In this document: in pieces, positions 1 through 12,265 of the stretch
Numbering within the stretch: the stretch's first letter is position 1
How the letters are laid out: each line of letters starts with the position of its first letter
Assembly: GCF_022458985.1 (NCBI RefSeq)
Contig: NC_061786.1
Span: 19,598,974-19,662,973, forward strand
Source: Mugil cephalus
Lineage: Eukaryota; Chordata; Actinopteri; Mugiliformes; Mugilidae
Direction of reading: 5' to 3'
Length of the DNA stretch: 64,000 nt
The notes under the pieces: generated by a model
The model's database searches: none
What the model was told of the DNA's origin: nothing
Seen by the model: only the letters and a program-made list of their open reading frames with translations
Translations under genes and position numbers: made by a program

Positions 1-389
1 TTGTGAATTTTGCAAAATTAAATTAGTTGAAACAACAAAACAGTGGGAAAAAAATTTTGTTAATTAGGTGTTGAACTTGAATTGAAAACATCTGTAAGAA
101 AAAGGAGAAAATCCTACATTTATGCTTGTTTTAAGTTAAAAAGAAATACTAACTCAAGCATATTTACAGTACATCATGTATGTACTGTTCATCAATATGC
201 GCTGTCTCAATAAAATAAAAAGAAGTATATTTTTATTCTCTATTTTTCTTCATTGTCCGATTTTCTGGATTTTTCTGGACGTTTATTGTACTAACCAATA
301 CAGCAAATTCCTTTTATATGTGATCATATGTGGCCGTAAAGATAATTCTGAGTCTGAGTCCAATAATTGTTTATGTTTCCTATTTCTAG

Positions 390-3300
390 TTCAACAGGCG
401 TCATCACTGCCGGAGGTGCGGCCGTCTGGTGTGTAATGCGTGTTCTGAGCGGAAGATGACTATTGAGGGGTGTCCGGGAGAGGAAGTCAGAGTTTGTGAC
501 CAGTGTTACGCCTACTTTCACCCAGAGTAAGACCACTTCATATCCATATCATGGGATTCTTGTATATTATAAACATGCAGTGATATAATCTCGAATAGGA
601 CCAATTCTATGTTTTGTTTTCCGTTTACAGTTCTGATGAGGAGGAGGAACCTGTTGAAGGTAAATTAAGTGTATGACATAAAATGTAAAATGAAGATGCA
701 GCATCCAAATTACTCTTCTACAGCCATGCTTAAATGAATACCGGCTATAATGATGAGGTTTCTCTCCACGTGTCTCTTTGCTCGTGTTTGTTTGTGCAGA
801 GCATCGTAGCCCCGTGGTGACGGAGGAAGCTCTGGACGGGATGCTGCATCTGCCCGAAGTGGTGCACAGACAAATCCAACTCAGCTCAGACCCGGCAGAC
901 AATCAACTGTTACGGAGCGAGTTCTACTTTGAACAGGTCAGGAATTGTTCATTCGCTCATTCTCACTCATTTGTTCATTCATCATCACCCATGTAAAGAA
1001 AGGTCGGCACAAACGGCTTCTCAAAAAGTGAAGCCAAAGCAAATAGAGCTCCCCCTGGTGGCTGGATGCAGTATAGGTCATAAGCTCCACCTACTCCATG
1101 TTAGTGGATGGAGATTGGGCCAAACTAAAACACTAAAATACATGTTAAATAATTTAAAGATGGCTTCCGTCATTTTAGGTAGTTTATTTAATGTTGATGC
1201 ATGTTTAAATTCTCACTTATTTGAATACGTTTTGTTTTAGTTATAGAAACAGAATGTGACATAATGGCGACTAGAGGTTGCCATGCTAACTGCTCTGTAA
1301 AGGCTGTTTCTGGGGGGAATTTCTTTTAAAAAAACAAGTACAGTATATAATATAATAGGATCTGGAAAAAGTGTGGAGTCCATATTTATATACAGTCTAT
1401 GCTCCGAACATGTGCACATTACCGTGACATTCACTTCCTTTGCAGCTTATTGACTGTGACTTCACGCCAAGCTAAGTTTATTTATTTATTTATTTTAATG
1501 TACTGTTATACGACCCACAGGCTCCCAGCGCATACCTCTGCGTGGCCATTCTGTCTCTGCACAGCGACCAAACCGTCTGCGGTCATCAGCTCATCGGCCA
1601 CTGCCGCTCCTTGTCCCGTAAATTGAACAACCCGGAGGTGGACGCTTCCCTCCTCACCGACATCATGCGGCAGCTGCTGTTCAGCGCCAAGCTCATGTTT
1701 GTCAGAGTCGGCCGCAGTCAGGACCTGGCTTTGTGTGACAGGTGAGATGAAACAGTAAAAAAAAAGAAAGAAAGAAAGTGTTTACTGACTGTGCTTTTAT
1801 TTAAGTTTATTTTTTTGTTTCAGTTTAGAAAGATGTGAGTTCATTAATAAAAAGCAACATTCAGGATCTGGATTTCTTCTAAAAATCTCGATAAATGTAA
1901 ATGTAAAAATTGTACTTGTGACCTGAAATGCACCAAATGCAGCTGTCCCCAAATCAGCAACGATAAGAACGTGTTTGCTTTAAACGTCGCTGCATGATAC
2001 AACCTCTGAGCACGATGGACGTGTGTGTGTCTTGGCCAATAAACCACAGCAGATATTCTTGCTTTGCAACTTTTCTTTTCTGTACCCTCTGTATAAACTT
2101 TGATTTATTCAGGGAACTATGTGATTGCATTAAACACACATCATCGTGTGACGTGACTAAAGTTTACTTACAAAAAGACTGACTAATGTGTGAGACTGTA
2201 AGATTGGCCAAATCCGGAGAGCTGAGTTAACAGGAAGTGAGTTGAAAGGTCTTACCGACACTCATAATATGACCTTTTACCACTTACTTACTCACCAGCT
2301 TTACTGCAGCTGATGTGGAAGTTAGTTTCTGTATTAGAGAGTTTTCACAGTTCTGCATCCTCTTTTATTCGTTCTGCTTGTTTCCCAGTTACATCAGTAA
2401 AGTCGACGTGCTTAAGATTCTGGTGACGGCCAATTACAAATACGTTCCCTCTCTGGACGACATCCTGGAGACGTCAGCTGTCACACGCCTCCGTAATCAG
2501 CTGCTGGAAGCAGAGCACTACCAGCTAGCTGTGGAGGTGAGGCGGCCTCTGGTTTAATTATTCATTCATCAGAATGAAACCTCAAATGAATTCAAATACC
2601 TTCTACGCTCATTGACTGTGGTCGTTTGGCTGCTTATCTAGGTGTCGACCAAGAGCGGCCTTGACCCCGGGGGCGTGTGGCAGGCGTGGGGCATGGCGTC
2701 TCTGAAGGCTGGGAACCTGTCGGCGGCTAGGGAGAAGCTCGCCCGCTGCCTGAAGCCGCCGGTGGACCGCAACCAGCTCAGCCTGGGTTCCTTACTGCTG
2801 CAGGAGGTCGTCCAACATTTGGAGACCTCTGTGCGACCCGCTCCAGGCTCGGTAAGATGACACAGCATCGCAGCCGCACTGGCTGGTGGGCTGCTGTGTA
2901 GCGTCTCCGTTACATGGACCACACAGACGCTGCAGGTGTCATGTTCTCCTCTTGCAGTTATGATAAGTTAATAAAAAACATTATAACCAGAATTCATTGG
3001 AAAAATATAGACACGTAACATCTTCATTTTCACTAAACGGTTAATAACATACAGAGTGTAGGGATCAGGTGTAAGTTACTACTGGAATGTGCTGGTGGAC
3101 ATGAAACTCAGGAATCTCAGCGCACTGACAGGAACGTAATAAGTTGTGTAGTGCTCCACATACTGACATGGAAGTTTCCAGGCTGTAAGAAACTTAAGCG
3201 GTCGCTGAGTAAATCTTTCAAAGCAGCGTCTGGTTCAGTGACACATGTCCCGACTTGTGCTACAGGATGAAAGCAGCACTGTAATAAATTTTAAATGAAA

Positions 3301-6300
3301 GTCAAACCTTGCACGGTCGGGTTTTTACACTAATTTGCATGTAGATTTAAAATTCACAACCGGTTTTGTGCTTTCCTTGTGCGCGCGTCAGACGATCGGC
3401 GAGGACATATTGGCGTCCCTGCGCGAGCTGGAGGACGCCTTGCGCGAGGTCAGTCCTGTGGAGCGAGCGGAGGGACAGACGCAAGGGGGCAACCTCCACC
3501 AGGAGTGTCTGTACTACCTGAGCGCGTACGGCACACACCTGGCTCTCATCAGCTTCCACATGCGTCACGACCGCGTGACCGAGGCGCTGACGTACATCCT
3601 CAACAAGGTGACGCTCAGATTGTTGGCTTTGCTAAGCAGCAAAATGTTTTGTTTTGTTTTGGTTGGAGTTCTTGACTCACGCATACCTTTAAACCTTGAT
3701 ATTGTTTAAATTGGTGAGTTATATAAAGATTCACCTCATTTTTTTCAAGTGTGCATGAAAGGAACTGCAGTTTCTTGGCTTAGTGTTCCCTTCATCTGTC
3801 ATTTTTTGGAAGATGCTGCTTCATTTTGATCTAAAAACCTGCAGCGTGGTAATGAGATCCATGTTAATTTAAGTAAATGAGCTGCAGGTTGATCAAACCC
3901 TCAGATGGTTTAATAAGGAGCTGATTATAGAGTATAACCGATCGCATGTCTAACCTCCTGCTCGTTTTTGACATATGTCCTCCATCATGTCTCAGGAATG
4001 CCCGGAGGAGATTTTCCTTGAGGGTGTGCTGCAGCCCAGTCTGGAGCGGGGAAATCTGGGCATGCTGCAGGGAATACTGGAAAAGCTAGACCCCGGCCTG
4101 GAGGCGTGCAGCCGCTACCTCATCTCCTCCTGCCAGTTCCTGCAGAGACGCGGATACTTTCACTGTCTCTACCAGCTCCAGCAATTCATGATGGTTCGAG
4201 TCTAACTTCGTTTATTGAACAGGATTTTACTTTTTTTTTCCCGCCATACAGACAAGCAACGGTAGCAAGCAAATATCAAAATAATTGTACAATTATACAG
4301 CTACACATTAAATGTCCTCTTGTCCCTTCCCGTCCCATGAACAAAACCCTTTCAGGTCAGAGCCAAAGACAGACACAAGACAAACATATACACTCAAATA
4401 ACGAGGAGATAAACAGATAAAAAAAAAAAATAAATACATAAATAACAACAATAATTTAGAAAAAGGAAAGGGGGCTGCAGCTGCTGTTGAAGGAGAATAT
4501 AGCACGTACAGAGAAGCTGAATCCTCCTCTACAACTGGAGATGTATCAAGAGAGTTTAACACGGCCAATATATCTTTAAATGTCTTAGTTTCTCAAACTT
4601 GAAGTTAAAAAGCACATATTTGATCCAACGATCAAGCATCCAATCAAACGAGATTAGCTTCCGGGCTAGCAAAGTAGAAAATTCCAATGCCGAGTTACTC
4701 GAGAGGAGTACCAAAAATGTCCGACAAAGGATTCAGAGAAATGATCTGACCATAAGCACTGCCCAAAAATCTTCCCCCAAAATGTTACCAATTTAGGGCA
4801 ATTTTCATTATTTTGTTCAAATGCCACTAAAACTGCTCTGATAAATGATGTAAAACCCTGTTTATCTGGACAGGATCACGTGCGCGCAGCTATGACGTGT
4901 ATTCGGTTCTTCACATATGGAGCCACTTCCTACCTGCAGCTGGGGGAACAGCAGGTACCTCCATTATTATTTCCTCCATTATTATAAAGATCCCTGCTCT
5001 TAATTGAAATTTGACCTTCCTCTTGTCTTTAAACGTGGCTTTGTTTAGCGCTGGTTGGTCAGAGCCAAAGAACACCTCAGGACGTACCTGCAGGAGCAGC
5101 AGAGCTGGGGCGGAGGGAGGAGGAAGTCCCAGGTCAACTCTTTCAGGAAGACGATGACGTCCAGCGACGTGTCCAGGTCATTTGATACATCCTGAGTTCA
5201 GCTGAAGAGATGATCTACCTCATGATCTAATGCTGTGTTTCTTTGCACTAGGCACATGAATACAATCGAGCTGCAGCTGGAGGTGACCCGTTTCCTCCAC
5301 CGCTGTGAGACGTCCTCCAAGGCCCCGCAGACCAGCACACCGTCCTCCAAGTCTTCACTGCCAACGCTCTTTGGAGGAAGCCCTATGAAAATCGAGGTCG
5401 CCTGCAAGGTGAGCTTCTTCAAACCCGTCCGAGACACCCTGAGTTTATCAGTTTTTCATTTACATTTAGACATTAAAATTAAATTTTTCAAAAGAAAAGC
5501 GATGAAAAGTAGTCAGGGATTATGAATGTGGATATACACTCACCTGCCACTTTATTAGGTACACCTGTTCAATTGCTTGTTGCTAATCAGCCGATCACAT
5601 GGCTGCAAATCAATGCATTTAGGCATGTAGAGGGGATCAAGAAAACTTGCTGAAGTTCAAACCGAGCATCAGAATGAGGAAGAAAGGGGATCTTGCCAGA
5701 CAGGTGTCAGACTGGTCTGAGTATTTCAGGAACTACAGATTTACTGGGATGTGGAAATATATAGTGAGTGGCAGTTGTGTGGACGAAACACGTCCAACCT
5801 TGAAGAAGATGGGTTACAGCAGCAGAAGACACTCCTCTCAGCTAAGAACAGGAAACTGAGACTACAGTTCACACAGACTCACCAACACTGGACAATAGAA
5901 GATTGGAAAAACGTCCTCTGGTCTGACGACTCTCAACATTCAGATGTCAGGGTCAGAATTTGGCGTAAACAACATGAAGCATGGTTCCATCCTGCCTTGT
6001 ATCAGCGGTTCAGGCTGGTGGTGGTGGTGTGATGGTGTGGGGGATATTTTCTTGACACACTTTGGGCCCCTCAGTACAAATTGAGTACCTACCTTGAGTA
6101 GTAAATTGTACCTAATAAAGTGGCCGATAAGTTTGAATGATGTTATTTGAAATGCTTTGTCACTGTCCTCGAATGTGGATATAAATATTAAATGCACGGT
6201 GTTTCCCGTTCGGTATTTTGTTTACTATAAACATGTTGTCAAATGTTGCAGGTGATGCTCGGAGGAAAAAACATAGAGGAGGGTTTTGGCATCGCTTACA

Positions 6301-7633
6301 GAGTCATACAGGTAAGTTCATGTGTGAGGAGAGACGTGTGTTCAGAAACTGCATTCAATGAAATACAAACAAACAGGTGAAATGTTCCTGCTACTAGAAT
6401 GTGTTTTCAAGGTACAAGGTTTCAAGGTCCCTTTATTTATGGGTCGACAACGCAGGGTTGTAACACGATGCTATCTCTGCTGCTGCTCCTTTATGCTACT
6501 CACTAAATGTCAATAAAATGATGTAATAATAAAGTTCATTTAGAAAGAGCTTTTCCCTACTACACGAGGTTACTATAATAAAAGCTGCAGATAAAGAAGA
6601 TCCAAATAAAAACAAGCCGGCGATTTTATAACACGAGGAGATAAAAGATAAAGACATTTTATATGTATCATAAAGATGAAGGTAGAGATGATACATTTTA
6701 TCTTTATTTTATCTCCTCGGAGATAAAACTGATGCAACCGATTCATTTGTGACAACAACAAAAAAAAAAAAAACAAGGAAGCACCATCCACAACTTTTGT
6801 TTGGAAACATTCGAGGTATCAAATATACCATCAGGGTTACCGAGGCAACCGGAGCCTGGAACATCGCGGCGTTGCCGTAGCAACACGGAATGCTGTAACT
6901 TTATCGTGCAGAAGTGATGAAGAGTAGATTTTAGCGGGTCAGCTAAACAACACACGTCTGGGATTTAACAGGGTTTAATATCTCTTCTTCCTCTCTCCTT
7001 CAGGACTTCCAGCTGGAGGCCCACGCCGTCTACGTTCGGGCCGGACAGAGGCTCGTCCGACAGAGGCAGTACGGAGCCGTGCGGCAGCTGCTCAAATGCG
7101 TCGGTGAATCCGGCACCGCCACCAAAAACGACTGCGACGGCCTCATCCTCAGCTGCGTCTCCATCGCCGATAAGGGGCCGGCTGATGTGAGTGACGGAAA
7201 TGTTCACGCTACGCTATGATACCGAAGCCACAATTTGACTCCATGTTGTAATTGTTACCTTTGTTCTGGTTTAGGCCAAGGAGTTGGAAGGTCTCATTCT
7301 GGAGATAAAGAGCACAGAAAGCAAGGTAGTGTTTTCACTTCTGCCTTTTTATTTTATTTTATATAAATGAACAATTCACAATGTCCCTAATTCTCATCCT
7401 TGATGTTCCTCCGTGTGCAGATCAAAGCCTACCTGGTGTGCGGTAAGCTGAGGCCGGCGTACCTGCTGGCCGTCAAGCTGGATTCGAGCCGCGCGGGCCC
7501 GTTGGTCCAGGAAGTCCTTCAGGCGGCCGAGGAGGCCCAGGACTCGGTGATGCAGAATATCTGTAGGCAGTGGCTGAGCGAACACAACAACAAGTCCTCT
7601 CAGTCACGCCAGGGTCGACCCAACGCCAGGTAA
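390..7633 (+). CDS. zfyve26: Spastizin (ZFYVE26), C-terminal 722 residues, 15 exons; 5' part lies outside the window
   Basis: The FYVE-domain protein spastizin works with spatacsin (SPG11) and the AP-5 adaptor in late endosome/lysosome trafficking and autophagic lysosome reformation; human loss causes spastic paraplegia SPG15. Exons: 390-526, 631-659, 800-936, 1521-1741, 2389-2536, 2642-2851, 3392-3607, 3996-4193, 4874-4954, 5049-5176, 5252-5408, 6252-6311, 7004-7186, 7275-7325, 7421-7633 (stop TAA). The first exon encodes most of a FYVE finger: RRHHCRRCG, the phosphoinositide 3-phosphate pocket, then paired cysteines ending in RVCDQCY; the N-terminal tryptophan motif must lie on an exon before the window. 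The remainder is the helical spastizin C-terminus, close in length to the human region after the FYVE domain. All junctions are GT-AG and in frame. The donor after 4193 (GTTCGA) is weak. Intron 11 holds a Tc1 relic. Confidence 0.97.
1000..1410. repeat. Dispersed teleost repeat in zfyve26 intron 3
   Basis: Non-coding stretch inside the intron 937-1520. It contains the phrases CCCCCTGGTGGCTGGATGCA, CCATGTTAGTGGATGG and TATTTATATACAGTCTATG, which I recognise as parts of a very common non-autonomous repeat of fish genomes. No clear target-site duplication or terminal repeat was found, so class and edges are approximate. Confidence 0.45.
4210..4810. repeat. Possible retroelement-derived sequence in zfyve26 intron 8
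   Basis: The intron 4194-4873 contains an A-rich stretch (about 4419-4450) followed by denser, less AT-rich sequence unlike the flanking intron. The composition resembles a degraded LINE fragment, possibly on the minus strand, but no reverse transcriptase motif or intact frame is visible. Neighbouring plus-strand frames are short and interrupted. Class is uncertain. Confidence 0.25.
5536..6133 (+). mobile_element. Tc1/mariner-type transposon remnant with terminal inverted repeats
   Basis: The left end carries GCCACTTTATTAGGTACA (5546-5563) and the right end its inverse, TACCTAATAAAGTGGC (about 6109-6124), giving matched terminal inverted repeats about 600 bp apart. Between them lie fragments of a Tc1 transposase: at 5850-5990, in two frames, one reads [22 protein letters not shown] and then [11 protein letters not shown], the DDE_3 core around a catalytic aspartate. 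The reading frame is broken and about half the length of a full Tc1 element, so this is an inactive, internally deleted copy inside zfyve26 intron 11 (5409-6251). Confidence 0.88.
6634..6719. repeat. Near-perfect inverted repeat (hairpin) in zfyve26 intron 12
   Basis: The left arm from 6634 starts CGAGGAGATAAAAGATAAAG and continues to ATGTATCAT (6671). The right arm from 6688 starts ATGATACATTTTATC and ends ATCTCCTCG at 6719. The arms pair over about 32-38 bases around a loop of roughly 16 bases. It could fold as a long hairpin in the intronic RNA or mark the core of a small MITE. Confidence 0.7.
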
Positions 7634-8398
7634 AGGCACAGTCGGCACAACAAGGGATCACACAGGCAGCACTTAAACGCAGAGGAGCCGCAAACGCAAA
7701 GGAGAATATTCAGGGTTTTTTGAGGTTTGAAATGAGCAGATTTACTGTAATTAACACACACGAGTCTTCACATCCACCAGTTCAGCTTAAAAAAAACAGT
7801 GAGAAGTCATCGCCCTCGTCTCTGGATCTTTCCACGCTCTGCTAACACTTTAGCGCACACGTAACTAGCATGTAGCCTCTTTTTGTTACACTACAAACGC
7901 TGTCAGATTCACAGTGGCCTTTTCTTATCGGGTGCATTCTTCTTCCTTCTCTCACAATACAACTCGACCACCAGCTGTCTGCTCTATCTGAGATTCCCGC
8001 GTGTTGCGCCAGTAGCAGCTAAATCAGACTTAATCTTGAATTATTTAACCTCCCGCGCGTGAAGCTGAGTGAAGTGACGTCAAGCAGACGTCACTCAACG
8101 AGCAAAGACGTCAAAGTGTAGCGCTTCGTGTCGTCCCCTTTTACTTCATTCATTCTTCAGTTAAGCATTTGAAACAGTGTGCGCTAATGAGTTAGCACGA
8201 GCCGCTGCAGCCGAAAGGAACAACCTCTTTAGGGGTGACCTGACTTTTTAACTGGAAATCCTGGAAAGATGTAGAAACTGTGTCGAGGTCAAAACTTTAG
8301 GAAACCCTGAAGTTTCTTATTTGTCAGCAAATCGCAGCTGTGGTTTACTTTCGCCTGTTGTCCCTCTCTCGTTGGTGGTATTTGGGAAGGAAGGAGTC

Positions 8399-8434
8399 GC
8401 CACCACCACCACCACCATCACCACCACCACCACT
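8399..8434. repeat. CAC/CCA trinucleotide microsatellite
   Basis: About twelve CAC-type triplets with one interruption, in the presumed zfyve26 3' UTR. Confidence 0.9.
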
Positions 8435-9458
8435 GTTGCGTAGCAGAAATGCTAACTGCTAACTTGCTTACATAATGTAGTATGAAATGTGCCTCCTACC
8501 TCAGCTGAAAGGGAAAATATCTTTAATAACTGACTGGAAGGCGTCTGACAAATGTGTTACTTGTAGGTACTACCCCCCCACCCGACCCCCCCCCACATCC
8601 ACCCACATGTTTATGTCCTTATGGTCTGTGTGTGGACAGTGTTTTTTTTTTTTGTTTTTTTTTTACTCGTAATCAATGTTACACATTCAAACCTTGAACA
8701 GAAATGGTTTTGTAACCCTAATTTTCAGTGCAAAAAAAAAATCCCTTTTGATGAAGAAAACTAGTATCGAGTTATTTCGGGGCATTTAAGATGCTGATGA
8801 AGACTTTTTAAGGTCGGATACAGAAAAGGGACCTGCGTTACACATCTATAACAAATCCAGCTCTTAAAGTCAGTGGCTTTTTTCTCATGTTCTTGGTGAT
8901 AATCACTCAGTGCTGCTCACTTTAAATCATGCTTCCTTTTCCTTTTCTTTGTTCCTGATGGGAGACCTGACTCGTATCCGTCTGTAAACCCATAAACGAC
9001 TGACTCGCGCAGATAATGAGCCACGTGTTGTCTCAAAAAAAGGGATTGAAGTGCTGCAACATCTTATGTCCTGATAAGTATTATTGTTTTTGCCTGCTTT
9101 TTTTTCACAAAACAGGATAATAGTGCAAATATACAGCCACCTTAAAACACTTTTTTTTTTTTTTTTAAGTTGAACAACATCACACGTTGCTTAAACTTCG
9201 TTATAGTGTTACAGATCACACGGTCAGGAAGTACATCCACGTTGTCCCTTCGCCCAGGACTGTCTGTGATAGTCAGAGACTGAGGTGAAAAAGAAGCCAA
9301 TTTAGATTTGAGATGCACTCTAATCCTTCTTAACTTGACTTTTGTGTCTCACCACTGCCGCACTTTATACTTTGGGAAATAATTGTAAAATAATATCTGA
9401 GCAAATGATGCAGGGACTAATGCCTTTGAAATGTATGTGGTTTCTGCATCACCTGAAC

Positions 9459-9464
9459 AATAAA
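9459..9464 (+). terminator. Candidate zfyve26 polyadenylation signal AATAAA
   Basis: Canonical hexamer 1.8 kb after the stop codon, followed by an A-rich and then GT-containing stretch. Assignment is inferred from position only. Confidence 0.45.
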
Positions 9465-9605
9465 ATGAAAAATAAAAATAAAAATATGAAATGTTGTAAT
9501 TTAATGTAGTAAAGTGTGTTGCACTAGATGGGTGTGATATATATGGGTGGAAGTGTCTGCTTGCTGGATCACGGGTTTCCAAAGCCCTGCACATCACCCC
9601 AGAGG

Positions 9606-9724
9606 TACACAGATCAGCCATAATATTATGACCACTGACAGAAGAAGTAAATAGCATCTTGTCTGGGATACGTCTGGATGTGGCATTCATGTGGATGTTA
9701 CTTAGACATGTAGCACCCACCTAC
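9606..9724 (+). mobile_element. Tc1-like transposon end fragment
   Basis: Contains GATCAGCCATAATATTATGA followed by CCACTGACAG, the inverted-repeat end of a widespread fish Tc1-like family. The same family is represented by both ends of the element at 12909-13678. Only one end is present, so this is a truncated copy. Confidence 0.65.
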
Positions 9725-11388
9725 ACCAGACCATTGATTAATTTGTTACTAGACAGGAAATTAGTTTGCAGGGTTGTGCCAACTCTTCAAAATGTGATAT
9801 TTTTTCCATGACAATAACACAATAAGAGATTAGAAAAGGATTGTTGTGGTGTTTTCACTGGTTTCTTTTCTATAAAGTGAAGAATATATGAATTATTAAA
9901 GCTATAGGCCAGGACTTTTATATATTCATGAACCTACGCTATGTTCAAGACCTCCCCAGACCGGTTCACACGATGCAGCCCGTCACACCAGTTGTGTAAC
10001 TCTTTGTATTTCACAGTTAACCGCAGTTTTTAACTGTGGCAATAATTCATTTTGACAGAGGTGAAGAGTGGAGCAGCCGACAACAGCTAGCTTTATAAAC
10101 TTGACTAAGACTGTATGACTTACTCTCTAGGGTTGGAAACAATGAGAACAAAAATGAACCCTGTGTTGGAGACTGAAGAGAAGCAGCTGTTCACTGTAGG
10201 CAAACGCAACAGTTGTTTGGTCATGTAATAACTTTCGCTGCCAGAAGGGGGAGATGAAAGTTTTACACTGTGCTTTAAAGAGAATCATTCAGACGGGTTG
10301 ATAATGATTTACCACAAAACAACAACAACCTGGACACATGAGGTACCGTTGTGAAGCTCTGTTTGTTCTGCAGAAGTCTGTCAGCTCCAAATATGGTCAT
10401 ATCCTTTGTATTGGCGACCAATCGTGAAAGTAGAAAGACCGATCTGAAGCTGAACTTGCACTCTCATTGGTTGGTGTCGATATCTGATTGGATTCGTTCA
10501 AAAGCATCACATGACTGGATATTCTGCTGGTCTGTTTTTATCTGTGATGGATATTTAATGATGCTGTGAATCGTCTCTAAGAAGAAAATTACAGCTCAAA
10601 ATTAGCAAGAAAAGACACGTGAAGTCGAGGAGAGACTCATCTGAGTTCATCCAGCCGTAAGGTGGAGACGATCATCATTCATGTTGAATGAATTTATTGA
10701 AAATTGAATCTAATATTTTGATATTATATATGTTGATACGATTATATGATGTGTTTTGAAGCATTTGAGTAGATTTGGTTTTGGTTCATAGTGGTTTCCA
10801 ATTAAAAATATCCATGATTTTACAATGTAAAACTTTAAAGGCCGTTTTCTCAAAATGAGTTTTTCTGCTACTCTGAGTTAGAAATCTCCACTTCAGTAGC
10901 TCTCACACAAACCAAACATTCCTCATTTATTCTTAACTACATTCTGCAGGTATTTGCAAAAGGGAAATTTTCAAATCACATGCAGTGCCTGGTTTATATA
11001 ACATTTTATTCCTAACTGTTAACAGTATTTTGTAATGAAAAGTGATTATAAAAAAAGAGATATTTAAAATCCCCTCTTTAAATACCTGGAAATCTAATAT
11101 GTTAACAAAATGAAACAAGAATTTTGAACCTCACATTCGTCATTATTCAGATTTCTGTTCTGCAAATATATGCAAATTTGTGTATATTTAAGTGGATATC
11201 TGCTAATTTGCATATTTAAATATAAATTCACAGAAAACTTGTCATACAAAAAAATATTGTACTTATGTCAGTAATCAACTGGTGATATCTATAAGTTAAA
11301 AATTTTACCCTATTCACCTACAACCACACGTTCATTCATTCCTTCATTTCCAAGGACTCACACAAACGACGTGATAGTAATATTTCCG

Positions 11389-11394
11389 TTTATT
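11389..11394 (-). terminator. Candidate rdh polyadenylation signal (AATAAA on minus strand)
   Basis: TTTATT on the plus strand, about 870 bases beyond the dehydrogenase stop codon. Inferred from position only. Confidence 0.4.
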
Positions 11395-11799
11395 TACATA
11401 AAATGTAAACATTCAACTCTTGACATGAATGTAAGTGTAGTAAAAGGCATGTTTCACTTGTATAAAACACAGAATGTAAACTCTTGGCAACTTTTGTTTG
11501 TGAATGCTGCAAAGGAAACATGACGTAGGGAGATCCTTTTTTATCCGTGTAAAACTAATTCCTCCAGGATGTGCAGGCTGCGTCGATGAGGGAGGGTTAA
11601 CGTTAGCTGCCGTCATCGCGGTGACATGATTCCAGCTCGGAATTTGTTTGAAATAGAAAAAACCTTATCTCGTACATCGACAGTTATCACACAAGGTGGG
11701 AATTGTGGCTCAGACTTTTAAGTTTTCTTATTGACCTAGAAAGACTATAAAGAACCCCTGCAGTTGTTTTAGAAATGCTGGCACAAAAATCAAGCTGGA

Positions 11800-11830
<31 letters not shown>

Positions 11831-12265
11831 TTAAACAAAACAAGGATTGATAAAGATGCTGGTCTTATTTTTAATTTCTTTTTTTTTTTTTTTTACCCTG
11901 CATTGACCCTTCGGTGTATCCTAAAGCCTAAAACACATCAAGTCGCTTTTTTTTTTTTTTTGCTTACACTGCTTTTCACATTGTGTCACAAAAATAGTCA
12001 AAAAGGTATTTGTGTTTACATGATAATATTACTGAGTAGTTCTGGTTTGGCGAGCCGTCATAGAGCACCAGAATACGCAAGTAATTATAATGTAATTACT
12101 ACATTATTACACAAAAAAGCAACTCCACGTCACCTCTTACTTGACTTACCTGACTGCTTATTAGGTATTCAATGTACAGAACATCAAAACCATAATGGGA
12201 AAAAAGAAACTGAAATGAATGTTAACTCCTGAAAGAACTGAGTTGGCGCCGGTCTGAAGGCTGAA

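Larger units (their letters stand above)
7634..12265. other. zfyve26 3' UTR and convergent intergenic/3' UTR sequence before rdh
   Basis: No coding exon is visible here. A zfyve26 3' UTR probably runs to the AATAAA at 9459-9464. A minus-strand AATAAA (TTTATT on plus, 11389-11394) is a plausible end for the dehydrogenase transcript. Contents include a CAC-trinucleotide run (about 8399-8434), poly-T and poly-A tracts (9151-9166, 11805-11830, 11878-11894, 11947-11961) and a Tc1-type end fragment (9606-9724). Open frames are short and not family-like. Confidence 0.6.

Noticed and set aside
1-389. An additional upstream zfyve26 exon carrying the start of the FYVE finger
   Set aside because: The stretch is AT-rich with no acceptor/donor-bounded frame of the required sequence; the missing part must lie before the window.
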